DNA of 64,000 nt from Blepharisma stoltei (GCA_914767885.1 CAJZBQ010000030.1:496001-560000), one strand, 5' to 3'. Counted from the first letter of the stretch, positions 35,796 to 47,694 are shown. Numbers and translations are program-made. Notes: a model not told the origin generated them from the sequence alone.

Positions 35796-35810
35796 TGAGT
35801 TGATAAATGT

Positions 35811-36981
35811 ATGAATAAAAGTGAAATGTCTAGGAAGATCAATTCAAAACATAACCATTCGAAGCACAAAAATATTTCTGCATTTCCAAAGCTACCAAAG
35901 CATTTTGCTGAGCAAGTAATCGACCTTGAGTCTGACCTCGACACAAATTGTACCGCCCTTGGTGCATCAAAATTAGTCGAGCTCTACTCAGTGATTTTTA
36001 TTTAGGCTGCTGTAGAATATTATGGTTCAATAAAAGACACCCGATATTTGCATTATAAAGAACGCATCCAGCAATTGCTGGCCAGAGATGATGTAATCAA
36101 TGTTTTGAACCATAATCAGCCCACAAAGTTGGAGCGCAGCAGAAGTGAAGATCAGCTTCCTAGCAACGAATTTGAGCTAGAAGAACTGAAAATTCCGAAA
36201 TCTGACCAAATAAACTTACATTTTACTTCACCTTTAGCAATTAAAAAAGATGCAGAAGATATAATAAATCAACATCTCAATACAAGTATAACGTAGACAT
36301 ATTTTTGGATCTCTCTGGAGCAATACTTAACAGAGGTAAATAGTGATCTGAAAAATCAGACTCAAAATGACAAACAATATTTTATGGCAAGTTTATGTTG
36401 GCTTGGAAAACAGAACCTATAGATAAAATTTGCTAAATTTTATCTGTACTTATCAGAAGAACGGCAGTTGTGATCGCCATTTTGACTTATAGGTTTTTAC
36501 TTTACCTCTTAAGGTATTACTCCTCAGCAATCTAAATGAGTTCTCGAGCTATACCTCTACAAGTGAAAAAATATGTGAAAACCTTAGGAGCCAAGAAGGA
36601 AAACATCTAGAGAGAAGATTAAAGCAGAGGAGGGCCAATAGTCCTCAAATTTTGCATAAATCAAATTTAGCACCTGTAGAAGCTGTTATGAAAATCACTG
36701 CAGAGCAAAAGCTTGAAAGATATCAGGATGAGATTGAAAAAGTAATGGAAAAATATATTGAGGAAAAAATTACAAGAATTCAAGGAATTAAGAGCAAGTA
36801 TAAAGAGCAAATAAATGAATTAGCTGCAGGAATGAATAATGGTAAATGACATATAGAAACTATGGAACTTCTTAGGAATCAGATGGAGCAGGATATGGAA
36901 AGTGAGATTAATCTTGTGACAGAACAATTGGATATTGAAAGGAAGAAAGAAATTTCACAAATCAAGAAAAAATTCAAATAA
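35811..36981 (+). CDS. coiled-coil protein, 303 residues
   Basis: ATG at 35811, TAA at 36979-36981; one 15-nt intron (35991-36005, GTGATTTTTATTTAG, a GTG rather than GTA start) and one 244-bp IES (36289-36532). Joined sequence reads 'LNTSINEFSSYTSTSEK'. A basic N-terminus (Lys/His/Ser) is followed by 'YLHYKERIQQLLARDDVI' and a C-terminal heptad region 'EKVMEKYIEEKITRIQGIKSKYKEQINEL' to 'KKKFK'; one TGA=Trp ('NGKWHIETM'). The pattern is that of basal-body or centriolar proteins, but no specific family is recognised. Confidence 0.85.
36289..36532. mobile_element. 244-bp TA-IES with subterminal inverted repeats
   Basis: The TA join restores frame. Inverted repeats lie just inside the ends: 'CTGGAGCAATACTTAACAGA' on the left and complement 'CTGAGGAGTAATACCTTAAG' on the right, each leading into 'GAGGTAAA'. 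Confidence 0.88.
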
Positions 36982-37282
36982 ATATACTTTTAGATAAATA
37001 ATGCTTCATTTCTGAAAATAATGACTTCTTTTATAAGATAATTACAGCAAATTCTTTTGGAATGAATAAAAAAAGCGTGTTTAATAATTTTCGATAATAA
37101 TGCAAATTGACCCTTTAGATAAAACTTTTCTATTTGAGATCTTTAATTGGAATTGATCTTTTTATTCAAATTTTAGTGAAAATGCAAAATATATGAGCCA
37201 TAAAAATCACCTTTAATTTATATTCATTCATCATAATTTGAAATGTTTTAAGAACTTATATTCAACAAATTATAATAAAAAT
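36982..37282. other. intergenic spacer
   Basis: About 300 bp of AT-rich DNA upstream of the calmodulin-like gene; nothing else seen. Confidence 0.4.
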
Positions 37283-37735
37283 ATGTCTGTCTTAAATACT
37301 GAAGAGCGTGAAGACTGTCAAGATATTTTCAAGCTTCTTGATTACAACAAAAACCAAGTGATAGAATCTTCAGAACTCGGAAAAGGTTTAAGAGGGCTTG
37401 GCTTGAATCCAACAGAAGCTGAAGTTCGGAAGCTGTTAACTGAATTTGATAAAGATCATAATAACACACTTAGCGAAGAAGAGTTTCGCGGAATTTATAA
37501 AAGATGCCTAAGCTCTACATCAGTTACTGAAGATGAAATAAGAGCTCAATTTAGAAAACTTGACAAAAACGGAGACGGAACACTAGATGCAAGAGAATTA
37601 AGAAATATATTGACTACTGGAGATGAGGCATTAACAGAAGAAGAGGTGGATCTACTGATAAGAGATTTTGATCGTGATGGGGATGGAGTTCTCAGCATTA
37701 AAGAGTTTGTTGATGGTATCTTGAGTCGCGTATAG
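37283..37735 (+). CDS. calmodulin-like four-EF-hand protein
   Basis: ATG at 37283, TAG at 37733-37735; 150 residues, calmodulin length. Four EF loops: 'DYNKNQVIESSE', 'DKDHNNTLSEEE', 'DKNGDGTLDARE' and 'DRDGDGVLSIKE'. The two C-terminal loops are canonical; loop 1 has Asn at position 5 and Gln at 6, loop 2 Asn at 5 and 6. It is far from true calmodulin in the linker ('CLSSTSVTEDEIRAQF'), so closer to the calmodulin-like/centrin-like proteins abundant in ciliates. Calcium sensor; target unknown. Confidence 0.92.
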   Translation: MSVLNTEEREDCQDIFKLLDYNKNQVIESSELGKGLRGLGLNPTEAEVRKLLTEFDKDHNNTLSEEEFRGIYKRCLSSTSVTEDEIRAQFRKLDKNGDGTLDARELRNILTTGDEALTEEEVDLLIRDFDRDGDGVLSIKEFVDGILSRV

Positions 37736-37884
37736 ACGATGGCTCTTAATACTTAACGTAAATTTAATTATGGAAAATGAATTTATACTAATTTTACTTA
37801 ACTGAGATCTTGATTTTTAATCAGGTAAAATATGCATTAATAATTTAAAATTGTGATTTATTCACTAAAGTAATCAGTTAAAAT

Positions 37885-40033
37885 TTATGACATAAGGGAG
37901 CCGTTCTTTTTTCTTGCAGCTGCCTGAGCTCTGCTCAGCTGCGCAGACAAAGAATCGCACTGTTGTCTGTATTTCAGGGCTTCTTCTTCAGTTGATTTCA
38001 AAGCGTTTCTAAGCTCTTCTATTTCGTTATCATTTCTTATAGGCTCTTCTTGCTTGTTTTCTTCTTGAATATTTTTATTTAATTCCTCATACATTTTCTT
38101 ACTCCCCCCCCCCCCCTCCGTGAGCGAACAAAACCATTAGAAAAATCGCCATTTTTTGACCAAAAACCCACCCTCCGTGAGTGAACAAAAATTTTTTTTA
38201 ATAGAAAAAATTTTAATGGAAAAAAATTTTGATATATAAGTGATAATTAGTATAATGAAATCTAGAGCTAATTCTGTTTAATTTTAAACAAATTGCGTTT
38301 TTAAAACATAAAATTTTGCAAATTAAATTAATATTTGCTTCCCAATTTTTGCAAATTAGGATTTTTTTAAATTTCGAAAAAAATATTTTTTATAAAATTT
38401 ATATATAAATTTTTTTTAAAAAAAAAAAATTTAACCCCCCTCCGTGAGCGAACAAAATTTTTTTGTTCGCTCACGGAGGGGGGGGGGGGGAGTTAGTTTG
38501 GCTATGGCTTTCTTTTTCAGACTCTAATTCATTTTCAAGCTTTTCCAGCTCCTCTTCAAGACTCCCTATTTTTTTACTTAAAATTGATCTTTGGCCTAGC
38601 AATGCTTCATTTTCTTGCTTCAGTTTTGCAATCTCTTGCTGAGCTGTTTTTTCTTTTCCTAGCTCTTTATTTTGCTCTCTATATATAATTTACTCTAATA
38701 TCTCATTTTTTTTCTGCATTTCCCCTAACGCATTTTTCAGATTTTTAATTTTTTCTTGATATTTTGAAACTTTGGCATTTAAAATCTCCAGCTCTTGAGA
38801 AGTAAATTCAATTTGGGTGCTCATTTTCTTTTCCATCTCTTCATATTTCTCTAGATCCTGCTCTTTTACAATCTTCATTTCCAATTCTTTTTCAGCGCCA
38901 ATCTGCTTCTCCTTCAGCATTTCGTTTTCTTTTCTTAAATCTTTTATTTCTTCTTCTTTTTCTTGTACTTTTTTTCTTAATTTTTGTTTATTCACAATTG
39001 CTATATTAAGTTCATTTTTGAGCTTTTCAATTTCTTCAGACAGTTCTGTTTCTTTGCCGCCTTCATTTTGATAATTGAGCATTGTTTGGTATGCTTCAAT
39101 AGTTTCTTTCATTTCTCCCTCTAATGCTTTAAGTTCTCTTTTTTGCCTTTTTTTATCTTTATTTAATTCAAAATTTTCACTTGCCAGATTATTCAACTCA
39201 TTAAGAGCAATTTCAAGCTCAACTGCATAGTCAATGCTCGTATTCCTTGGAAGTTCTTGAGAAAACATCCCATCAATTGCTTTAGAGTGTATTAAATAAT
39301 TCCTCACCGCAAAAGCTCTGACAGTCATCACAATTAAATCTCGGTTTTGTCTGGACATACATTGCACTGACATTTTCCTGTTATAAGGTAGCTCTTCAGT
39401 CTCATTTATTGCCGCAACACCTTCATTTAAGATAAAAATCAATTTTTTACTGTCTGAGTGATGAAGGATAATTTTTGGATAGTCGATAGAATAAGAAGTT
39501 GAAAACGAATTTCCTGTATCAAGAGTTCCATCTCTTTGGTAAACTTCTAATTTAAGCATCGTTTGGTTTATTTCTAATACAGCTTCGTCATTCCTTGCTA
39601 AATGGTCTAATAAATCACTAGAGTAGTATAAGGTAAATTTGGAGGTACCACTAGATAAAATATATTCCAAGTTTTTCCTTATATTGGGATCTAATGTTAA
39701 TTGCCCACATACAGCTTCGGCTGTTCCTTGGCCATCATGAGGATCTACAGGGGAGGCTTCAACTGCTATGCAAGATCCTATATCTTCACATGTAGGCTGA
39801 TAAGCACTAAATATCAATTACTTGCTAGTAATTCCTGGGATTAAATAAGTTCTATCTCCTGTTATTCTTTTTCATTTGCATTCCATAAGAATTGGGATAT
39901 TACTTGCATTTGTGGCTTTTGCTATAAATGCTGATATATTAGTTTCTTCGTATTTCACTTCAAGCTCAAAGTTATATGTAAATTCTCCTCTTACTTCAAT
40001 CTTTTGCTTTGCTTTGAGGAATTTTAAACTCAT
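37885..40033 (-). CDS. A9-domain (AIR9-like) coiled-coil protein
   Basis: ATG at 40031-40033, TAA at 37885-37887; 574 residues after two 15-nt introns (39807-39821 and 38679-38693) and one 394-bp IES (38100-38493). The N-terminal part carries an A9-type Ig-like motif: 'WKRITGDRTYLIPGIT' followed by 'AYQPTCEDIGSCIAVEASPV', as in plant AIR9 and related protist proteins that bind microtubules. A globular region follows ('KFTLYYSSDLLDHLARNDEAV', 'IILHHSDSKKLIFIL', 'VRNYLIHSKAIDGMF'), then about 300 residues of coiled coil. The IES junction reads 'SHSQTKKMYEELNKNI'. A cytoskeletal role is inferred from the A9 domain. Confidence 0.85.
38100..38493 (-). mobile_element. IES of the CCGTGAGTGAAC family, 394 bp
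   Basis: Full-length copy, TA-bounded, C tract of about 11 and G tract of about 13 at the edges. Nearly identical to 34103-34494. Removal restores the A9 gene. Confidence 0.95.
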
Positions 40034-40690
40034 TTTTATTTAAGCTTAACAAAATATAAATAATCAATTTAGGAAGAAAAAGACATTTATAAAGTGCCTG
40101 TGCTTCTTTAGGATATAATATTAGAAATGCTGTAATTAATTTTCCCATAGGATTATAATTATTATTTTTAACTAACTCACCCATTGAAAAATTCATAAAA
40201 ATTTGGAAAATGAACTCATATACTGCAAATTTTATATACAATAAATCAATAGATTAGTTAGTTTGCATTGGCAAATTAAGAGTAATTTACGTATTTTCTT
40301 AACAATCTGCACGTAATTAATTATCCAAAGTGCTTCAGCCATCAACCTTCCTCAAAAGCTTAATCTAAAAGCTTCGAATTATTATAAATAAAAATAATTA
40401 AGGAAAAGAATTTTATCGAGTGGAAAGAGGAACTAAAATTTTTAAATTAATATAATTTTTCATTAATAGTTTTAATATCTTAACTCTCTTATTTAAAAAG
40501 TGCACTAAAGCAATAAAAATAATATTATAATAATATTTTTCGAAAACCCATCAAGGATGGGTGGAGTAAGTTAATTTTATAATCTTATAATAAATTTTAT
40601 ATTAAAGAATAGAAATTTCATCACACAATAGTAAATTTGAGAATCTACTGATATCACTATTTAAAATAAATGTTCTAATTGACGAAACAA
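40034..40690. other. intergenic region, possible IES remnant at 40477-40570
   Basis: AT-rich spacer between divergent genes. Near 40550 'CATCAAGGATGGGTGGAGTAAG' matches the right terminus of the CATCCTTGATCGAACGA family, and 'TTAACTCTCTTATTTAAAA' near 40477 resembles sequence inside 44299-44852, suggesting a short or eroded IES. No ORF. Confidence 0.4.
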
Positions 40691-41011
40691 ATGGTAAATT
40701 TCGAGCATGCTTTATTTGGGTGTTTTAGGGATATTTACAGCTGTTTGATCATATGTTTACTTCCTGGAGGTTATTGCATTTACCAGGGCTTAACAGTTTC
40801 TAAAGCAACAGGAGAGCATTGTGCAGTAGCATGCTGTTGCCCTTTACTTTTATGCTGTGTAGGTGCTGCTGTGAATAGAGGCAAAATTCGGGATAAATAT
40901 ATAATTGGAGGCACTTTTTGCGTAGACTGCTGGCTTCATTTTTTGTGTGGGCCATGCGCAGCATGCCAAGAATACAGAGAAGTAAACCAAAGGGAGATGC
41001 AAGATAATTAA
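40691..41011 (+). CDS. PLAC8-family Cys-rich membrane protein
   Basis: ATG at 40691, TAA at 41009-41011; 106 residues, the usual size. PLAC8 signature: 'FGCFRDIYSCLIICLLPGGYCIYQGLTV', 'CAVACCCPLLLCC', 'RGKIRDKYIIGG', then 'DCWLHFLCGPCAACQEYREV'. Two hydrophobic Cys-rich segments. Family members sit in the plasma membrane and affect metal or calcium transport or cell size. It precedes the carrier gene by 37 bp on the same strand. Confidence 0.93.
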   Translation: MVNFEHALFGCFRDIYSCLIICLLPGGYCIYQGLTVSKATGEHCAVACCCPLLLCCVGAAVNRGKIRDKYIIGGTFCVDCWLHFLCGPCAACQEYREVNQREMQDN

Positions 41012-41048
41012 ATCTCTTATAAGTATTATTTCAACTTTAATATTTTTA

Positions 41049-42218
41049 ATGGACACAATAGGCATTTTCGGAGCCTCTATTGGTGGAATGGCACCACTTA
41101 CAGTAATTACACTAAGTGGGGTTCTCTTAACCAAGCTCGGTATTTTCACAAAACGCACAAATGACACAATATCAAGAGCTTTAGCCAGATTTTTGCTTCC
41201 TATCTATTTGTTTTTTAACCTTGTACAGACAGTCAATCTCAACAAACTCGACGTTTTGTGGCCTAACTTTGTGATGCCAGTAATAGGTGTGCTCCTTTCT
41301 TTTATCCCTGCAGTAATCGAAATCCTTCTGTTGAAGCATCCTAAGAATTTAAGATATTCCTTTATCTGTCTGATAGGGTTTAGTAACGCAGGGCTATCTT
41401 TACTTATTGCTGACGGTAACTGCAATTCATATGGCCCGCTATCTAAAAAAAAGGAATGCTCAGAAATAGGTGGCTACGTCGCAATCCAGCTGATGGTTTG
41501 AAGCTTGATAATATTTACATTTGGATATGCCTTGATGAATGCTGATTTGATGGAAGCAGAAAAATGCAAGCCTAAAGAAGATCCAAAAGATATGAAAGAG
41601 GTCGAAGATAACGATGAAATGGAAGAAAATGATCCTGAGAAAAATAGTTTGGAAATGGCAAAAACACAGTCAAATTTGGTACAAGTAAAAACAAGCTCAT
41701 TTAAAAGAGATATGATAAGGATTTTAACGGGACCAATCCCTGTTTTTTCACTTCTTGGAGTCTTAGTTGGGTTTATCCCTGGGCTGAATGCTGTGTTTTA
41801 TGACTCTGATGCCCCTTTACTTCCAGTCGCCGAAACAGGATTAGTAATTGGAAAAGCAGGAATCGTTATTGGACAAATGATTCTTGGTAGCAACTTAGTT
41901 CTATCAGCTAGAGCTAAAGTATCATTATCCAAGCCTTTAATTTACTCCACCATTCTAGTCAGAAATATCATAATCCCTGCAATTGCTTTAGGGACCACAT
42001 ATATCTTTTGGGTTCTAAAAGCATTTGGTGACGACGTTGTGATGGCTTTTATTTTCGCAATCAATTTTGCAGCTCCTCCATCAATTTCAGTATTAGTTTT
42101 ATCACAAATTTTTAATAACGGAATTCAAGAAGTGACAATGCTAATTTTATGGACATATGTGACTGGAGTCTTCACCTTGACAATATTTTCATACCTATTT
42201 TTCACAGTTTTCTTGTAA
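41049..42218 (+). CDS. auxin efflux carrier-type (PIN-like/PILS) membrane transporter
   Basis: ATG at 41049, TAA at 42216-42218; 389 residues in one frame with TGA=Trp at 41502-41504 ('QLMVWSLIIF'). Two hydrophobic bundles of about five helices each (residues 5-165 and 225-389) flank an acidic cytosolic loop ('EDNDEMEENDPEKNS'), the layout of the AEC family. Family-type features: 'LARFLLPIYLFFNLVQTV' in the first half and 'GSNLVLSARAKVSL', 'VRNIIIPAIALG' and 'INFAAPPSISVLVLSQIF' in the second. In eukaryotes PILS proteins sit in the ER membrane; the substrate here is unknown. Confidence 0.92.
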
Positions 42219-42310
42219 AACAGAACATTAAGTAATTCAGTATTCTATAGTAATTTTTATAGCAGAGCGTTATAAATAAATTATTTTATTTTAAGAAGAA
42301 GTTAAATTAG

Positions 42311-45300
42311 TTATCTGACTCTCTTGGCTGGCGAAGTCATATCAGATCCCCAACCCTTTTGGTAAGTTTTGCCTTCGAAGTTCCAGCTGTTCTTCATCAT
42401 GAGTTCGAAATATCTATCATCATCAATAGAAGCAGAGACATGAGAATAGTATTCCAAAAACTCGTCCATGGTAACTTTAAAGTCCCTAGTGTTTTCTTTA
42501 TAGACGGCATGATGGGTTTCAAAGGTATCTAAGAACTCACATAAAATATCGTCCTCAGTTTTCTTGCCTGAAATGACATCTGGATGTCTTGACGCGTTGT
42601 AAACACCTTTAATATCATCGATCTCCACAATTCCGTTTCCATTCTTATCAAGCTTGCTGAAAGCCATAGAGATGAGTTGTCTTCTGAATTGGTTGAGTTC
42701 TCCTCTCAGTCTATGCATGAATTCTTCATAATCAATGGTTCCACTGCGATCAGCGTCCATAAAATTGAAAAGTCTTCTGGTGTCTGACTCGTTGATGTCG
42801 ACTCTGAAATCTCTCATAGCTTTGGAGAATTCTTGCAAGTCTAAACTCTTTGAACCATCGTCATCCATGATTTTGAAGCTTCTGGAGAGACCAATGAATC
42901 CTCTTGCACCTCTGGAGGCAAGTCTTTCTTTCAGAGCTGTCAAAAGTCCTTCAACTGGGCCACCTGCAGTAGGTCTGCCTGAGGAGGCAGGTTCTGCTTG
43001 TCTGCTGGCAGGTCTATTGCTGGTGCTGTAATCTATAGGTTCAGCTGAAGTTCCCCAAGGGGTTTTGGCTGCTGGGTCTCTTTTATTGACTTGTCCTGCA
43101 GATTGGACTTCTCCACCTCTTGAAGGAGGTTGGTTTCTTGCACCTCTTCCTCCGACTTCTCCAGCCCAAGCTTCTCTTTTTGGTGCTTGAGCGCCTAATT
43201 TCCAGGCATTAGTCATCATAAGATCGAAATATCTGTCATCATCAATGCTGGCTGATACGTTGTTGTAATACTCTTCGAATTCTTCTTTAGTGACTCTTCT
43301 GTCTCTTTGTGAAAGATCGCTGATATTGTGGTGGGTTTCAAAGGTTTCTAAGAACTCTCCAAGGATTTCGTCTTCAGTCTTCTTTCCTGCTCTTACATCT
43401 GGGTGTCCTCTAGCATCATAGACTCCTCTGACATCATTGATATCAATAATTCCGCTTCCATCCCTATCAAGTTTGTCCCAGGCTTTACTAACTAAAGCTT
43501 TCCTAGCATTATTCATTGGCCCTCTGACAGCTCTGATAAGCTCGTCATAGTCAATAGTTCCGCTTCTGTCCCTATCTAAAGCTTGGAATAGTCTTTCAAT
43601 ATCTCTATCTTCAATATCAACTCTGAAATCGTGGCAAGCCTTTTTGAACTCGTCGACTGAAATGTTTTTGCTGCCGTCATCGTCCATAATCTTGAACTGT
43701 CTTTGGATTCCAATGATTCCTCTGGTACCTCTTGCAGCCAGTCTTTCTCTGAATTTCTCACATAAGGCTTCACCTGTTTTGGTAAGTCCACTGCTAGGAG
43801 CGCTTCCTCTGCTTTCTCTTTCAGGGACACGTTCAGGAGCTCTTTCTGGCTCACGTCCTCCTTTAGAAGCAGGTCTCCTTCCTGATTCTTCACCTCTCCA
43901 AGCTTTATTTTTGGCATAAGCTGGCGCTTCACTGAGCTTCCAGGTATTGTTCATCATAAGCTCGAAGTACTGGTCATTATCAATGCTGCAGGAAATATTG
44001 TTGTAGTACTCTTCAAATTCCTCTCTAGTTACTCTTTGGTCTCTGGCTCCACCAATATTGTGGTGCATTTCAAAGGTCTCTAAAAACTCTCCTAAGACTG
44101 CTTCTTCAGTCTTCCTGCCACTTCTTACATCAGGATGTCCTTTAGCATTATACACGTTTCTGATATCTTCAATATCTAAAATGCCTGAGTTGTCTCTGTC
44201 AAGCTTATTGAAAGCTTGAGTGACCAAAGCCTTGCGGAAAGCATTCATAGGGCCAGCGACTGCTCTTACTCCCTTTTAAAATGGGAAAAACATATTGCTA
44301 ACTCCCCCCCATCCTTGATCGAGCGATTGACTGTAAAAATTCCTAAAAATTGGGGAAATTAACCCCCATCCTTGATCGAACGATTTTCAAATCATGCAAA
44401 ATTTTAAATATATAAAAATATATTAGTTATCAAAAGCTTTGGGAAGATGCACCTAATGAAGTTGTTTTCAGAGCTTTGAGACGACAGAAAGCTACAAAAC
44501 AAACCATCCGAAATGATTTAGTCATCAACCTAGGCTTAAAAACTCAATAATTTAAAAAATAGAGATTCTTTAAAATTTTAAAAAAAAAAAATTTAATTCA
44601 ATAAGGAACAAATTAAATTTATACAGTTTAAAAGGGTAACTAATAAATCAAATATTAAAAATTGGTATTTTATGAAAATAATTCAATTTTTTGCTGTAAA
44701 AATAATTATTAAATACTTTAACCCTCTTATTTAAAAGTAAAATAAAAAAATATTTTATTTTTATATATAAATTTTTTTTCCCAAAAAATTTTTTTTTAAC
44801 CCCCATCCTTGATCGAACGATGGCGAGTCGTTCGATCAAGGATGGGGGGGAGTAAAATTCTTTTTTTGGGACTTTAACCTTAGATTGGAACAATTTTTTT
44901 TTCATTAGGCAATTTTTATAGAAGAAAACTGTTTTGACCTAGTTTAATGTAAAAAGTGTAGTAGAATGTTATTTAAATATTTTTGACTCTGGATACATTA
45001 AATCTTCATGAAATTCAAAGTTTTTTTTTCAATTTATTTTTAAATGAATTTTGACCTAATTTAATGGAAAAAGTGTAAGTAGAAAGTGATTTAAACAGTG
45101 AATTGATTAACATTTTAATGGGGAGATTTAAGAACTCATCATAATCGATTAGTCCAGATCTATCCCTATCAACTAAATTGAAAAGTGCCTGAATATCTCC
45201 TTGAGAAATTTCGACTCTGAAGTCTCTGATTCCTTTGGTGAATTCTTGCAAGTCCAAGCTCTTTGAGTTGTCGTCGTCGATGATCTTGAATTGTCTGGCG

Positions 45301-45704
45301 AGCCCAATGATTCCTCTCCCTCCTCTTGATGCCAATTTCTGTCGAAGCTTTTCGAGAGCTTCTTCACCTTCTCTGATTTGGCTTGAGGAAATGCCTTTTG
45401 AAGGGGATTTCTTAGCTGAGGTGTCTTGCTCGAAAATGACAGCAGTGAATTCTTTATAGTCCAATGCGCCTGAACCGTCAGTGTCGTAGAACGTGAAGAG
45501 CTGTTGGACTTGGTCTGGGTTCACAACCATTCCGACCTTCTCTAAAGCTTTGCAGAACTCAGAGAAATCAACTGTTTCGGTGTTGTCTAAGTCAAAGTAC
45601 TTGAAGGCTCTGAGAAGAATTGTTTCTTCTGATACGTGCGCTGTTGATTTTTGGCTCAGTCTTTGTCGGAGCTCGTTCTCAAATTGTGCTCTAAAGCCAG
45701 CCAT
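42311..45704 (-). CDS. multi-EF-hand calcyphosin-like protein with three modules
   Basis: ATG at 45702-45704, TAA at 42311-42313; 843 residues after removing an 862-bp IES (44267-45128). An N-terminal EF-hand pair ('FDLDNTETVDFSE', 'YDTDGSGALDYKE') precedes three calcyphosin-type modules of about 190 residues. Each starts 'LRQKLASRG.RGIIGL.R.FKI.DDD.SK', followed by two EF loops ('DRDRSGTIDYDE', 'DRDGSGIIDIND'), 'GHPDVR.GKKTEDEILGEFLETFE.HH' and 'EEFEEYYNNVSASIDDDRYFDLMM.N.WKL'. The linkers are Arg/Pro/Ser-rich. The IES splits module 1 inside 'IDYDEFLRAVAGPMN'. Calcyphosins are calcium-binding, often ciliary. Confidence 0.92.
44267..45128. mobile_element. 862-bp IES in the calcyphosin gene, hosting another IES
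   Basis: TA-bounded, with related ends 'TACTCCCTTTTAAAATGGG' and complement 'TAAATCTCCCCATTAAAATG'. Removal restores the EF-hand module. Inside its right part an approximately 48-bp block starting 'TTTTGACCTAGTTTAATG' (44931) is repeated at 45048. A second IES (44299-44852) is nested near its left end. Confidence 0.9.
44299..44852. mobile_element. nested IES of the CATCCTTGATCGAACGA family
   Basis: 554 bp, TA-bounded, ends 'TAACTCCCCCCCATCCTTGA' and 'AAGGATGGGGGGGAGTAA'. Four motif copies: at about 44310, 44372 and 44805 in one direction and at 44830 in the other, the last two forming a hairpin. Same four-motif layout as the CCGTGAGTGAAC family with an unrelated motif. Lies wholly inside the outer 862-bp IES. 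Confidence 0.85.
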
Positions 45705-46533
45705 TGTTTAATTCTAATCCAATAATGGCTAACTGCTTTTAATTTTTGAAAGATTGAGACAGAAAAATAAAGTTTGCTGGCTAAGGAGAAGAAAAGAAAA
45801 AGGAGGATAGAAGAATTAAATGAAAATGAAAATTAGAATATATAGGAATTGGATAAATCTACTTGGAAGGAAAAATAGATTAGAATTATGCTGGTTTTAA
45901 TTTTAATTTAATTATTTGGCATAAGTTTATCCAAAAAATAAAAGTTAACGCTGAAATCATGTGTCTGAAATTAGATGAAAATTTTTAGAAGCTTGGTGAG
46001 AGGATCTTTATATTTAATCTAATTGGCATAAGAAGCAGAATTTTTTTTTAGCTTTGAAGCAGAGTTTGGAATATGGCTCCATTAATTAAATAAAAACTAA
46101 GTCAGAATCTGTAAGCTAATTCTATACTAAACATTTATATTTGGTTTAAGGATTTATCTCTATGCAAGAAACCTGAAATATCAAATAAAAATAATTATAA
46201 GTAGGCATGAAATTATCTTAAAGGTAGCTAGGATTATTGAGAAGTAAATAATTTTGCATGCTCTATTTAGTTTTTGCAGGATTTTCAATAATCCTAGAAA
46301 TTAGAAATTTATTAATATATCCCAGGAGCAATTATATATTGTCCTCTGATTAGATTACTTTGAACTCCTCAAGTTAGATCATCTACCTTAGATGGCGAAC
46401 CCACTCGGAGATTTGCTCCAGCTCAGATGGTCTATATTAGCTCCTGCGCTATAAATAAAAAAATAGCAGGGTTTATTTTTCATTTTTCCTAAGAAGCTTT
46501 GATAATATTTAATTCTAATAAACTGAAATTTTT
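45705..46533. other. intergenic region
   Basis: AT-rich upstream region of the calcyphosin gene. A short GC-richer block at about 46370-46460 ('GGCGAACCCACTCGGAG', 'GCTCCAGCTC') resembles part of the insertion in SELENOW ('TTAGCTCCAGCTCG') and may be a retroelement fragment. No ORF. Confidence 0.35.
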
Positions 46534-47454
46534 ATGTAATTTATTTTAATACGCATATACAATATTTTAAATGGAGGAACGTTAGGGGTCGTAGCTCCTC
46601 TAACGTTCCTAAGAAAGAGGAACTTAGGTTCTTCTGAAGGTCTTCGGACAAAGAGACGACTTCCTGGAGGTGTGACGCTCCGTCTAGTGGTTGGAAAGAG
46701 AGTGCTTACCGGTGCTGAGGGCAGATGTTCTGACGGTAATGCCCTTGACCGTTATCCGTTATTAAGAGCCAACACTGTTCCTACAATGAAGGCTAACCGG
46801 GGAAAACAAGTTTTAATAATAAGATAAATTCTATTCAAATTCAAATACACATAAAATGGTAGGTGAAGAGCGGCGCGTCCTCCACGTGGGAAGTGTCCTT
46901 ATGTATATCTGGAAATGGTTTTTGGTGCAGAACACTATTCAAGAGTGGAGCTAGCCTTGAAGCGAGAGGCCAAGCAGTATTTCTACTGATTAGTGGCCAG
47001 CAGCAGTTTTTTGCATCTTTTTGCCACACCCAAAATGGGTGCCGAAAGAGGCAGGGTGACTTAAATGCCTAAGCTGCTTCTCTGCCTGTCCCGAATCGCG
47101 TAAACAATTAAACTTTTCTTTTGGTGCTGATTAGGGGGAAAAGGGGAAGACATGGTAGACATTCTCAAAGGCTAGTCTCTCCATATAAAAGGGTCCTGTG
47201 GGAGGGGCAATCTGGCCAGAGCTAAGCAGGGATGAGTAATAGGGACTTCTGGAGTTGGAAATGGTCTTCCCCAGAAAAATCGGATCTGATCAAAAGGGCG
47301 CGCGCTACTGAAAATCGGGGTTTCGGCACGGACTTTGGAGTCTCTCGACTGATACCTCACGGCGTTCACTGTGGAGCGAACGACACTATTGAAAGCGGGG
47401 ACTTAAAATATGCTATTATTATCTAATCTAATCTAATGTAGTTTATTTTGAATA
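46534..47454. mobile_element. GC-rich retroelement-like insertion, intergenic
   Basis: Imperfect direct repeats 'ATGTAATTTATTTTAATA' (46534-46551) and 'ATGTAGTTTATTTTGAATA' (47436-47454) flank 0.88 kb of GC-rich sequence with no long ORF. The right end carries a short tandem tract (ATCTA repeated), like the 3' tails of non-LTR elements. It begins with a small palindrome ('GGAACGTTAG'/'CTAACGTTCC'). Confidence 0.6.
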
Positions 47455-47694
47455 TTTCCAAATAAATAGTAGCCCAGTTGGCTTGTGCAATGATAGAATT
47501 TTTATTGAGCAAAACTTCTTATATCATTTATTCGCCTAATAATAAAGCCATCATTTTTCCAGTTAATTACAAATGCTAATGTCTTCCATTTAAATATGAT
47601 TTTGTTCTATGCACTCATATTGTCTCCTTTCTTCCTAATTTTTTCAGCAACCTGAACATGTAAGACCATCAAAAACATAATCAAGAACTGGAAA

